From: Hymenopellis radicata
Lineage: Eukaryota > Basidiomycota > Agaricomycetes > Agaricales > Physalacriaceae
Assembly: GCA_015501595.1 (NCBI GenBank)
Contig: JADNRX010000911.1
Coordinates: forward strand, 1-18,249
Direction: 5' to 3'
Length of the DNA: 18,249 bases
Within the stretch, counting starts at the first letter, position 1, and each line of letters starts with the position of its first letter. The position numbers were made by a program, and so were the translations under genes. The notes beneath the pieces are model-generated. The model was not told where the DNA came from, did not search any database, and saw nothing but the letters and a program-made list of their open reading frames with translations. Positions 8,949-18,216 of this stretch are shown here, piece by piece.

Positions 8949-9211
8949 CACACACAACGGTTGAACTTGCATCGTCTCGTTGACTTCGGCCTCAATTAAT
9001 CGATTCGCTCCGGATCCGAGGAGTTCGAATACTCGGAGGCAAGGAAGGACTTCTTTCGCTTCTTCTCAGGCGCTATACGGCAAGTCGTGCACATACATTT
9101 CTAGCGTGTTCTGAACGCGAGCAGGGAGAAGACAGTATGATCTGCGCGTTCTGATTTTGCTATACAGATCCGAAGCGTCGCGAGTTCAACTCCGGCATAA
9201 TCTCACTAAAC

Positions 9212-9572
9212 TGTAAGTGTTGAATCTTGACATTGGCACTTACATTTGTAGCCCATTGCATTACCGAGTCTCACTCTTTCGTGGGTGGGGCTTTGTATTT
9301 TTTTTAAAACCAAGTGCCGGTTGGCAGGGGAAACTATTCACAAATTTGTCGCGTTTTTCTCAGTCGATGGGGGAAGGGGGTCTGGGAGCACACAGGGGCT
9401 TACTAAGCTAGGTTAGAGTATATAGAAACAAGTAGAACGCGAATTGGAGTTGATTTGAGGAAACGCGAAGTGATCGCTGAAGACCTGCCTAATGGGGGGA
9501 AGGGCTACTCGAGTCCACTCCCACGAACCCTGCATCAACGCGCTCTCTGTCTCCGCCAACAGAAGACAGCTC
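9212..9572 (+). other. End of the plus-strand locus and DUF726 upstream region
   Basis: A last candidate intron (9212-9251, gtaagt...tttgtag, only 40 bp) closes the plus-strand locus. The remaining bases include an A/T run at about 9296-9310 and no recognisable gene. They probably hold the 3' end of the array transcript and the promoter of the DUF726 gene. No clear TATA box is seen. Confidence 0.35.
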
Positions 9573-9803
9573 CAAGAGGACGCCATCTCCGCCCCCGACA
9601 CCCAGGAAGACGCGAAGGAAGAGGACACGACCACCCCGACTCAGAGGTGCCCCACTCACACGACGAAGACACAGCACCACCACCACACCCGACACACCCA
9701 TCCCGCGTAGCCATATTCTCCTACAAGAGGACGCCATCTCCACCCCCGACACCCAGGAAGACGCGAAGGAAGAGGACACGACCACCCCGAACTCAGAGGT
9801 GTC
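9573..9803 (+). repeat. 151-bp-period tandem duplication in the DUF726 leader
   Basis: The segment from CAAGAGGACGCCATCTCC (9573-9650) recurs at 9724-9803, 151 bp later, with few changes. The second copy has one extra A (CCCCGAACTC versus CCCCGACTC), so the two are read in different frames. Smaller repeats of ACGAAGACACAGCACCAC follow around 9660-9855. One frame reads KRTPSPPPTPRKTRRKR, typical of a disordered basic-proline leader. It is probably a former or actual N-terminal extension of the DUF726 protein, or its 5' UTR. Confidence 0.7.
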
Positions 9804-9924
9804 CTCTACACGAAGACACAGCACCACCCACACGACAAAGACACAGCACCACGACACCCAACAGACGCCTCAGAGACGCATCCCAGCACTTCCCAGCACT
9901 CCTTCCTCCTCCCAGAGACAGACG

Positions 9925-10010
9925 ATGGACACGACCGCCTCCCGTGTAGCCATATCCTCATACTCGCCGCAGAAATGGACACCAGGACGCGAAGAGGAGA
10001 GTGCGGGTTA
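9925..10010 (+). pseudogene. Out-of-frame remnant of the DUF726 N-terminus
   Basis: From ATG 9925 the reading SRVAISSYSPQKWTPGREEE looks like a natural leader, but it runs on in the wrong frame. Near 10005-10010 (GCGGGTTACGGG) a single-base loss would explain why ...EEESA and LREEKREVREM sit in adjacent frames. This reading rests on my impression of fungal relatives, so it is inference. The intact alternative is a start at 9975. Confidence 0.4.
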
Positions 10011-12785
10011 CGGGAGGAGAAGCGTGAGGTGCGAGAGATGAAGAGGAGAGCGTCCGCGTGGGTGAACGAGGAGGACGGTCCACATGCGCACGAGATACAG
10101 GACAAGGCGATGACACCGCTGAGCCAGATGCAGGCGACCAAGAATCTGCTCACCGAGGCCCAGCGAATAGCGTACGTCGGACTGTGCTCGTTGACGAGTC
10201 GCGAGATGGCACAGCGGCTGCAGGCGGCGCATCGCAAGGAGCTCAAGTTGGCACTGGCGAATATGGATCTCTGGCGGATGAAGATTGTGGGTCGACTATA
10301 CTACCACATGGAGCTCGAGACTCAAGGTAACGTCTCTCGTCGCTGGTAGCCGTCCCGCTAACCCGACCGATGAGGCAGAACAGAAGATGATTGAATCCCT
10401 CGGCGAACATGGTGTCCTCCCCATGGATCTCGTTCCCGCCCTCATGACTACTCACACTGTCGCCAATCCAGAGTACGATCCAACACAAGCACGGGCACAC
10501 GACAGCGAGTCCGACGACGTACCGACTCCCACTACTCCCATAACTCCAAATCCCCATAGAGGTTACCAGACAACCGCACAGGTCCTTCAGGACACCACGA
10601 CCTCTATCCCTGGCGTATCCACTACTTTATCCTCTGCAGACGAGAACGTTACCCTTGACATACGCTGGACAGTCCTATGCGACCTCTTCCTCATTCTTAT
10701 CGCCGATAGCGTCTACGATGCACGCTCCCGCGTCTTGCTTGAAGAGGTTGCCATGAAGCTTGGTCTCGGATGGGTCGATGTTGTCCGTTTTGAATCCCGC
10801 GTCACCGAAGCTCTCGAGATCCAAGAGGATGTCGAGCGGATGGAGAACGAGGACATTATCGAAGGCCGGAAAAAGTCTGCCAAGAAGAAACGCTACGTGA
10901 TGCTCGGGCTCGCGACACTGGGTGGTGGACTGGTCATCGGTCTCTCAGCAGGATTGCTGGCGCCGGTTATTGGTGCAGGTCTCGGGGCGGCCTTTACCAC
11001 CATTGGTATCACCGGTACTACGGGCTTTTTAGCAGGCGCAGGTGGTGCAGCGGTAATTACCACGGGCGGCGTTCTTACCGGGTCGGGCATCGCTGTGAAG
11101 GGTATGATTAAACGCACCCAGCAGGTTCGAACATTCAATCTGTTGCCGTTGCACAATAACAAGAGGGTCAATTGTATCATCACAGTTCCTGGGTGCGTAA
11201 CTCGTTCATGACACGTCGTCTACTCACTTTGGCGAAGATTCTTGAATGGCGTTCAAGACGACCCAAGATTACCCTTCAGTGTCTTGGATCCTATTGTGGG
11301 TGACGTGTTCAGCGTCCTCTGGGAGCCAGAGATGATTCGCGAGACGGGTAGCGCCCTGTCGATTTTGACTGGTGAAGTCTTGACCCAGCTCGGAACTACT
11401 GTGCTACAAGCCACCGTCATGACTGCGTTGATGAGTGCACTGCAGTGGCCTATCGGTACGACCTTCTTTTCCTTGCAACCCTCATGTTGATTCTGTCACA
11501 GTTCTAACAAAACTTGGTTATCTCATCGATAACCCTTGGAATAACGCCCTCGATCGTGCAAGAGCCGCCGGGGCTGTCTTGGCTGATGTTCTCATTCAAC
11601 GTCACCTCGGTGTGCGCCCTATAACGCTCATCGGGTTCTCCCTTGGCGCCCGAGTCATATTCTACGCCCTCATCGAGCTTGCGAAGCAGAAGGCATTCGG
11701 TATTGTTCAAGACGTGTTCATCCTTGGTGCTACCCTCTCCGTATCGCAACAGATGTGGCTCCAGACTCGTAGCGTGGTGTCGGGGCGCTACGTTAACGCT
11801 TTTGCGAGGAACGACTGGGTATTGAACTACCTGTTTCGGGCGACAAGCGGTGGGGTGGGCACAGTGGCGGGACTGCGACCCATAGAGGGCGTACCGGGTC
11901 TGGAGAATGTAGACGTGACGGATAAGATTGCGGGCCATATGAGTTACCGGACGTTCATGCCGCTCATCTTGGATCAACTTGGGTTCCCTGTGTTTGCGGA
12001 TTATTTCGATGAACCGGAGGTATGTTTGCGTTTAGTGCTGCATGAAGAAATTACTCAACCAGCTTTAGAACCCTGATTTTGAGGAGGATAGGATTGTGGT
12101 GAGGGAAGAGGATGTCAAGCAGAAGAAGGGGTGGTTCTCGAGGAAGACGAGCGGAACTCAGACGCCAGTGTCGAGACCGCCGTCGGGGTCGCCATATGCC
12201 AAGAAACCACCTGCCACGACCGACGACGAGTTACCACCACGTCTGAGTTCGTCCACGCCAACGACAACTCCACCGACATCGCCAGGCCATGCGTCTACTC
12301 CCTCGGATCCGGAGATCAAGATCCCCAAGACGGCTGGGTTCGATTTCGCGGCTATGAAGGAGATAATTGGGACTGCGGAGAAGGAGAAGGAGCCGTCGCC
12401 GGTACCGCTGCCTCCGCCGCAAGTGCGGAGGAGTCCTTCGCCCATGGCGGGGCCGAGTACGCCGAAGAAGGAACGGGTTGGAGAGGATGAGGATCAGAGA
12501 CCGTCGTCCTCGCCATATTCCAGTCCGAACGACAGCTGGGGCGATCCACCAGCGCCACCGCGGTTTGGGTACGCGGCGCCGTTTGGGGCTTCTTCGTCGT
12601 CGCTGAATCCGTTTTCGAGCGACGCGCCCAAGGCTTCCGCATTTGTATATTCGTCGCCTTTTGGTGGGGTTCTACGGCGTCGCTGCCTGGGAGTGGTGGA
12701 AGGTCGTTTAGTTCGCCGCAGCAGGGCGGGGGGCTGTCGTTTGGGGGCATGGATGGGAGTATTACGAGTGTGGCTCTGGTGGTGA
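9975..12785 (+). CDS. DUF726/TMCO4-type membrane alpha/beta hydrolase
   Basis: Exons 9975-10326, 10379-11192, 11238-11455, 11502-12019 and 12069-12785 join to 2619 nt (872 aa). Introns are 52, 45, 46 and 49 bp and all phases fit. Conserved N-terminal part: AQRIAYVGLCSLTSREM from residue 62 and GRLYYHMELETQ at the exon 1 end. Residues about 290-356 form a Gly/Ala-rich membrane segment. The hydrolase core carries GFSLG with the likely nucleophile Ser508; Asp566 (FARND) and His607 (AGHMSY) are plausible triad partners. The tail from about residue 640 is Pro/Ser-rich and disordered. Relatives include human TMCO4 and yeast YFL034W, which has been linked to AP-1/clathrin traffic; the substrate is unknown. 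The start at 9975 is chosen because the upstream frame is broken. The last about 40 residues (after SSPFGG, near 12664) look out of frame. Confidence 0.85.
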
Positions 12786-12842
12786 TGATGATCCGTGGAA
12801 CGAGAGGAAGAGGAATGGGAATGGGTTTGGGGGTAATCCGTG
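12660..12842 (+). pseudogene. Frame-scrambled C-terminal tail of the DUF726 gene
   Basis: After SSPFGG the annotated frame becomes an Arg/Trp-rich run and stops at 12785. A second frame reads a Gly/Ser tail (SFSSPQQGGGLSFGGMDG...) matching the copy at position 2. A third frame then reads GGDDDPWNERKRNGNGFGG and stops at TGA 12840-12842. Two small indels would explain this. The change affects only a disordered tail, so the enzyme may still work. Confidence 0.5.
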
Positions 12843-13234
12843 GTCGTGAGGGTGTACTACATACTTACATGGATTTGCATGCATTGTAATCATCTGGGTT
12901 GGATATCATACATCTCTTTTAACAATTACACTAGTAGACATGTTCAGAGGATACATGGAAAGCTACAGTATCGGCTACCTGGCGCAATCTCAGTCAGACG
13001 GCGACGGTATCTGTAAGTTTCCGTGTACAGTTAACTGGCGAGCATTCTCAATCCTCCGTACATTTACTTCTGTACCTTACGCAGCTGACATACGCCCTTG
13101 CTCCGTAAACTGCTGACTGCTCTTCTGCGCACGTCCCGCCCCTTCTTCGACGTCCTCTCACCCTGTGTGCGCATAAATCCAACAGGGACGTTTTCGATGG
13201 GGAGGTGCGGGGAGACATCCGCCTCAACTCCAAG
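12843..13234. other. Convergent 3' flank between DUF726 and the minus-strand locus
   Basis: No gene seen. It carries the DUF726 3' UTR on the plus strand and the 3' UTR of the minus-strand locus. A block with GTATCGGCTACCT and CAGTCAGACGGCGACGG is well kept between copies (240-285 and 12964-13012), which may mark a processing region for the convergent transcripts (inference). Confidence 0.4.
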
Positions 13235-13594
13235 TCACACCGCGGTTAGTGGTTCCTGTACAAGTTGACTAACTCGACAAGTGCAGTACTCTAGGATGAA
13301 ATACACTAAACATAACAAGTCAGTAAGATCAGAATTTGAACAATGTTTGAAGCTTACCTCGAAATCTGCAAAACCAACCTATTGACACTCGCGAGAAGAA
13401 GACACAACGAGTGAAATCCCAAGTCGGCCTCGTACTCCCGTCTTGACACAACGATTCTGAGAAGCGGTGAATATGTAAAACCGCAAACAACAGAGGTTGA
13501 ACGTACAAGCCGAAGTTAACTGCAGTCAAGGCGCGTTTGAAAGAGTTTATCGCCGCGAATCGAAAATGAAAACGGTAGTCGACTCCGCGTGACA
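13235..13594 (-). pseudogene. 3'-terminal exon pair of the copy B locus
   Basis: Exon 13358-13594 is open and ends SIGWFCRFR. Intron 13306-13357 (52 bp, GTAAGC...TTTAG) follows, and exon 13235-13305 continues VYFILEYCTCRVSQLVQ and ends EPLTAV, TGA at 13235-13237. Length differences from copy A inside the last exon sum to a multiple of three, so the frame is kept. This is the strongest local sign that the locus once encoded, or still encodes, protein. Confidence 0.55.
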
Positions 13595-13780
13595 CTGTTA
13601 AAGTGTTAGTCGACGAACTAGAAACCTCCGAAATGAGCCACGGACCGTGTAGTGAAGACCGAGCAAGTAACCGTGAGCAGCCCGATTCAACAGACACTGG
13701 ACATAGCAAGTCAGTCAAGTCCAATATCGAACCACGGTCGAAACATACCATTCAAGCAATTCGCGTGTGAGGACTCCACG

Positions 13781-13840
13781 CCAGAAGGGAGTCGCGAGCA
13801 ATGATGTGAGCCAGCGGCGCAGGCCGCTGCTCCCTTCTGG
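13781..13840. other. Three-way-junction palindrome, copy B
   Basis: The same 60-bp structure as 1003-1062: an 11-bp outer stem, a 7-bp stem with GCAG loop and a 4-bp stem. The only difference is T at 13807 for C at 1029. In RNA this turns a G:C pair of the short stem into G:U. Flanking sequence has several indels between copies, so the block stands out. Confidence 0.75.
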
Positions 13841-13939
13841 TAGTCTCGCGAGAATGACCGGGAGAGTGAGTTACCGACTCGTCCTTAAACGCGGTCCTGA
13901 GGCCGTAATCATTCAAACAGAAATTGCAGACGAACATAC

Positions 13940-14025
13940 CAGTTGGTTGAAGGCGTCGACGTGTGTAAGAGGGAGCTCTGCTTGCCTCGAAATGGAAACG
14001 GCTCCCGGTTGAGGTACCAGTATAC
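13940..14025 (-). pseudogene. Conserved short internal exon, copy B
   Basis: An 86-nt exon between a 53-bp intron (14026-14078; GTATGT donor, CTAAC branch, TTTGACAG acceptor) and a GTATGT donor at 13939. It reads YWYLNREPFPFR at its start. Same borders as 1193-1277, one base longer. Confidence 0.45.
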
Positions 14026-15495
14026 CTGTCAAAGTGTTAGTCGTCGGTCGATGAATGCTAGGTAAGACGTCGACATACCAAAAGGACAGAGGACGACTAG
14101 CGACTAGAGCAGAAACTCGTCCAACCAGGCGGCAAGTGGTCCAACGGAGGCGAAGACGAACATCCACAAGACCTCGTGAGTCGTGCTCCAGTCAGAACGG
14201 GAACAGGATCAACAACTTCACTGAGCATACTACGCAAACACGGGATTGATCAAGAGAAGGTAGCGGAGCAAGCGTTGGTAAGTGTCGCGCCTATAGTCGC
14301 ATGATCAGTGACACGGACGTTCGAAAAAATAAAGCAGCACGTACCCAAGACCTTCAAGTCAGTCCTCGGTATGGTTGCTGAAACCATTGTTCGAGTCTTC
14401 CTTGAGTATAAGTATGAGTAGCAGACCAGTGTCGAAGACCGCAGGCCCCCGCCAAGTCTACAGAGATCCTCCTTGGTCTGCCCCGAAGGTCGAACCCGTT
14501 ATCGGAGTGAAGAAACGTATCTTGAAGTCAGGTTTGGCACGTTGAAGGAGAGTCGAACAGAAGTAGATCTAGGTCCGATTTGTCAGTCTAACTTGGAGAT
14601 TTCAATCGACGAAAGGCTCACCAAATGAGTTCATTTTGATCAAAGGAGAGAGAAAGTACATATGAGTAAGGTATACTAATAGCAGGCAACTACAGAACAA
14701 CAGGGGCGATAACTACAACAAGGTCAAAAGGAGCAGCGGTCATCGCCACTGGCTCGTCGTATCAAAAGAAAGTCCTGTTAGATCGCGTCAGTGCTACTCG
14801 ACACGAATGCAAAGACAACACACTCCTCACTTCACGACAATAACACCGATTGGGTATCAGCGTTCGCCCACGCATAGGCACTCCGGACATACCGCCAACC
14901 GTCGGACGACGTCTGTTGGGCCCATCACTACACGCAGGACCGTAACGACGGCATAATCAGTGTTGACAAACCTCTTGTCAACTCCTCGTTTATGGTTCAA
15001 GTTGTCGATCATCTAAAGGTCGGGGTAAGTCCATGAAGATACAGTCAAAGTTTAAAATCTCACCAGGTGACAAACAGCTGTGCGACAATGGTCGACTACT
15101 CGTAGAAAGCATCCCCAGTATGATGTCCTTCAAGGCATCAAACAGTCCTAGCGGTCGGCACCCTGGTCATACTCCAGACATACCGCCATATCATCACTCC
15201 GGGGTTCATGCTACCTGCTGGACCCGCCGTTACTCTCACGACCATGACGACGGCGTGAACATTATCATCGAACATCACGACGACTCCTCGTGTGAGGCCG
15301 CGAGACTGCGTAGTTGCCTACAGGAAGATAAATTCGTGTGGGACTGACGGGATTGATAAAACTTACCAGACAAGAAACAGAACCTCAGCGAGATGACCTC
15401 CAGCCCATAGACGGCATCTCCAGAGTGATATCCTGCAATACATCGGTAGTTCCGTGAGGCCACTGTCGAAAACCTGACATCGCAACATGTCTCGC

Positions 15496-15529
15496 GGGAT
15501 GGGCGGGTGTGTGTGTTCGAGCGGGCGGG
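15496..15529 (+). other. G-rich run with five GGG tracts
   Basis: GGG tracts at 15496, 15501, 15505, 15523 and 15527, with loops of 2, 1, 15 and 1 nt, could form a G-quadruplex on the plus strand. Absent from copy A, where this module region is different. It lies inside an exon of the minus-strand locus. Confidence 0.35.
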
Positions 15530-15875
15530 TGTGCGTATCCGACAACCGAGAGTGCAGGAACAAGAAGGGCAGAATAGTAGACGTTTAATCTTAATCGAGC
15601 CCCTTGAGATCGTTGGGTCTACTAAGTATGGCGTTAATATAAGAAAATGTGAATAAATCTTGAAATGGATACCTTGGACGAAGGGTTGCACAAAAGCCGC
15701 CAATACTCTGTAGTGTGCTTGTATACCATGTCAACCCTCGAGTAATAGAGTCAGCCGAGACCGCGCATAAGTCTTCCCGTAACGCCAATGTTCATCGCGC
15801 CTGAACCCGATAAGTACCTGGCGGTGCTCGCAGTGCCTGTGAGACCCGAAGAGGAGTGTACTTCGCATACAGCAA

Positions 15876-15889
15876 GGTCTATAGAGACC
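15876..15889. other. Module dyad GGTCTATAGAGACC
   Basis: 5-bp arms GGTCT/AGACC. Also present at 3188-3201 (identical) and at 16498-16511 as GGTCTATGTAGACC, with arms of 6 bp. It occurs once per module at the same place in the exon. Confidence 0.5.
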
Positions 15890-16593
15890 ATCGATGTGCA
15901 GGTTTGGCACAGAAATGGTTCTAATAACAGTATTCAATATTTTGCCAAATGGGTTAGAAAAGATTTGACTGACCGAACGAGAACGGGAGAATCAGTAGCT
16001 CCAGGACCGTACAGATGCACTCCTAGATATAGTAGTCGGCCAATCATGGCACGATTCGAGTACGACGCCATGTTGTCAGAATCCCGACATCGCGACATGT
16101 ACGGCGAGGGCGATAGGCGAGTACCGTGTCGAGGCGGGCGGGTGTATACAACAATGTAAAGTGCAAGACCACTGGCCGAAAGTGGAGAGGGGTTGGGTTT
16201 AAATGTAGTCTCGTCCAAGTTTGTGATCGTCGGGTCCACTGAGTGTTGTGTTAAATAATGTAAGGAAAAGTCGATAAATCTTAAAATACATACCGTGTAC
16301 CAAGGGGTGCACCGACGTCGCCAATACTTCGTGACAGCCACGAACGTCATGTAAACCTTTGAATGCTAGTGCCGGTCGAGACTACACATATCGTTTTCCC
16401 GCCGCGCCGACGTTCATCGCGCCCAAACCCGATGGGGACATAATAGGCCCCGCGGCGGCGGGAAAGGCAGAGTAGGACCGTAGTCGGTAAATAACGAGGT
16501 CTATGTAGACCATGCTCTCGCAAGCAAAGCCTAGAGGTTGTCTTTAAAACGAAAGTCAACATATTGCAAAATCGGTCAGACAACAGAACTCAC

Positions 16594-17289
16594 CGAATGA
16601 GAACGGGAGCAGCCGTAGCTCCAGGGGCTTGTAGACGCACTCCCATGCATACCGACTCATGATCCGTTGAACTATTATAGCACGAAACTATGCTGACGGC
16701 CCCCACCGAGTCCCGTACTCCCGAGGGCGGAATCGCGTCCAGTCGTCGCGTCCACGATGTCGGTGCTGTATCGACAGCACAATACGTATCTATAGCTGAC
16801 CGTGCATCGACACAGTGGGTGCATTGAGGTAGGAAGGCGTTCTGAAACGAAAATTTAACACCGGGTGATTTGAGTAACAAAGTGAAAGCAATACTTACCC
16901 CCGTCAAGAAGACGTCTGTGATGCTCTGGGTCGCTGCGAGCATTCTACAGCATTGCCGGTGTCCATAAGAGTAGTCCGCTTTGGCTAAATAGCGCGAGAC
17001 CGAAGGCGCGCTAGCAGACGCCATTGGGTATTTGTCGGAAGCATCGCGTCCATAACGGGAGGAGACCGTCTTCATTTCAGTGCCCGTATATATTGAGTGA
17101 ACGAGATGTTGTCCCAAGAACGGTCCGCATTGAGGTCGCCAGGTTTGAAAGTTGGATATGTTCTCTGCAGCGACGATAACGACGGCGGCGGCGGCGGCCG
17201 ACGAGCTGCCAAAAGAAAGGCGAGAGACGTTGGAGAGGATGCCGGAGATGCTATCCACACGTCTGGGAAGTCGCCGCGGGTCGGTTCAA
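16594..17289 (-). pseudogene. Longest open exon stretch of the copy B locus
   Basis: The minus-strand frame stays open from just after a TGA near 17290 down to about 16590, through a 57-bp intron (16842-16898) that is itself a multiple of three without stops. Exon 16899-17289 includes SRLSF, a run of five Ala from GCC repeats and VVIVAAENIS, and ends ...TDVFLTG. Exon 16594-16841 includes TRRLDAIPPSGVRDSVG and ends PGATAAPVLIR. Copy A matches both at protein level (SRLSF...AVAVIV; TIPPSGVWDSVG) with indels and a stop. No domain recognised. Confidence 0.5.
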
Positions 17290-17821
17290 GACGTGTCAAA
17301 ATCTGATCATGGTGGTAAGAGGAGAGATCGGAAGCAGGAAGAACCGATCAAACATACCATTCGCTGCCCGGAAACATTCCAGTCTGAGGATACTCTACAA
17401 GAGGGTTAAATCGATGTTGAAAAGAGTCAAATGAGTAGTACCTTTGTGTACCCTTGAATTCAAGCAATCGTCGAGTAAGCTGTACTAGTAAACTTCAAAA
17501 TGTGGTCAGTATAGGAAATCGACAAGACGGGTGAGACTAACCAAGGAATTGCGAGGTGAGAACTAGGTGGAGTGTAGTATTAGACTAGAGAGAGGGTTAA
17601 TATCGTGAGGATACCATGAAAGGCAAAGACTTGCCTCAAGCGATGAAATAACACTACTGAAAAAGGTCAGTCCAACGACAAGGAGACCAAGCGATGAGCT
17701 TACCACATAGAGGCAGAGGCCAAGTAGAGTCAATAAGGGTAAGAGGAAAGTGTAGAAAGCCTAAGAAGAGCGAATGAGAGGAAATGTGGCGGATGGAGGA
17801 ATGATAAAAACTCACCGAACA

Positions 17822-17980
17822 TCCGCCCTCTTTATACCACCCATCCGCGCACGGACCATCCGATCCTACGCGCACATTCCAATCTGTTTCATGTCACAAT
17901 TCAGCCGCCAAGGCCCCGAAATCCCCAAATACACAATCCAGAACATTTCCAAGCCCCAAAGAACGCACCCGAAACACCGC
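17822..17980 (-). promoter_or_regulatory. Ultra-conserved promoter block, copy B
   Basis: Base-for-base identical to 4522-4680 (159 bp), including TATA box 17830-17836. Upstream on the minus strand it holds CT- and GT-rich text without other boxes I can name. The identity suggests either strong constraint on this promoter or recent gene conversion limited to this segment. Confidence 0.6.
17830..17836 (-). promoter_or_regulatory. TATA box of the copy B locus
   Basis: TATAAAG on the minus strand, about 130 bp upstream of the first clear donor (17703). The expected start is near 17800 (inference). Confidence 0.55.
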
Positions 17981-18206
17981 ACCCAGTCGCGATTCGTAAC
18001 CTCCTACATCCCTGAGGGCCTGTTCCTGAAGTTCCAGCGCGTTTGTCCACGGAAGTTTGCCCAAAGAGCGCGTTGGATATGAATTTAGGATAGATTCCAG
18101 TTAACACCCATATTGCGAGGGGGTTCCAGCGAGGAAGAGACAGAAGAAAGTCGAGCCAGTGAAAGTAAGGCACAATGAGATTGATGGGGGGCGGAGCAAG
18201 GTCGCT

Positions 18207-18216
18207 GGACGCGTCC
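18207..18216. promoter_or_regulatory. MluI-cell-cycle-box-like palindrome, copy B
   Basis: GGACGCGTCC, same position relative to the TATA box as 4907-4916, within CTGGACGCGTCCTGCGTC that both copies share. Confidence 0.3.

Larger units (their letters stand above)
6612..8950 (+). repeat. Tandem array of exon-intron units
   Basis: Predicted exons after the 222-codon frame are 7255-7438, 7489-7674, 7730-7870, 7923-8049, 8105-8292, 8347-8472, 8529-8679, 8727-8854 and from 8914. They are separated by 47-59 bp introns. Introns at 7675, 8050, 8293 and 8473 share a recognisable sequence (gtaagttgttcccgtt... tctgacc...cag), so whole exon-plus-intron units were multiplied, not exons alone. Exons 7923, 8105 and 8347 are the closest copies and also share GACGCGTTGATGTCCGCGC-like text. 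One donor (8293) is GC rather than GT. No single reading frame runs through the array; stops occur in every frame of most units. It may be the non-coding part of one transcript or a decayed gene. Confidence 0.7.
15370..16610 (-). repeat. Two tandem 622-bp modules in copy B
   Basis: Equivalent landmarks are 622 bp apart: the GGTCT...AGACC dyads at 15876 and 16498, and the introns beginning near 15668 and 16290. Each module carries the exon ending in a PVL(I/V)R-type peptide, a second exon with the dyad, and a roughly 55-bp intron whose minus-strand start resembles GTATGTATTTTAAGATTTAT. Copy A has a single module (about 2690-3300). Confidence 0.75.
13235..17703 (-). pseudogene. Multi-exon repeat-built locus, copy B
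   Basis: Minus-strand counterpart of the locus at 479-4515, better preserved. Introns recognised include 17657-17703 (47 bp), 16842-16898 (57 bp), 16542-16593 (52 bp), 14026-14078 (53 bp), 13698-13749 (52 bp) and 13306-13357 (52 bp). Donors that are GC or destroyed in copy A are proper GTAAGT/GTGAGT here. Exons repeat: pieces ending PGATAAPVLIR and PGATDSPVLVR, and pieces reading LATSVHPLVHG and LAAFVQPFVQG, belong to tandem modules. In-frame stops still interrupt several exons, so an intact protein cannot be assembled from what I see. No known domain is recognised. It may be a decaying repeat-protein gene or a spliced non-coding RNA. Confidence 0.5.

Noticed and set aside
7077..8950. CRISPR-like repeat array
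   Set aside because: Repeats of 18 bp are irregularly spaced (about 180-670 bp), lie inside exon-like units with introns, and the context is a fungal nuclear genome.
9024..9036. T-loop-like GAGTTCGAATACTC
   Set aside because: Stem pairing does not fit a 5-bp T arm, and no tRNA body is found upstream.
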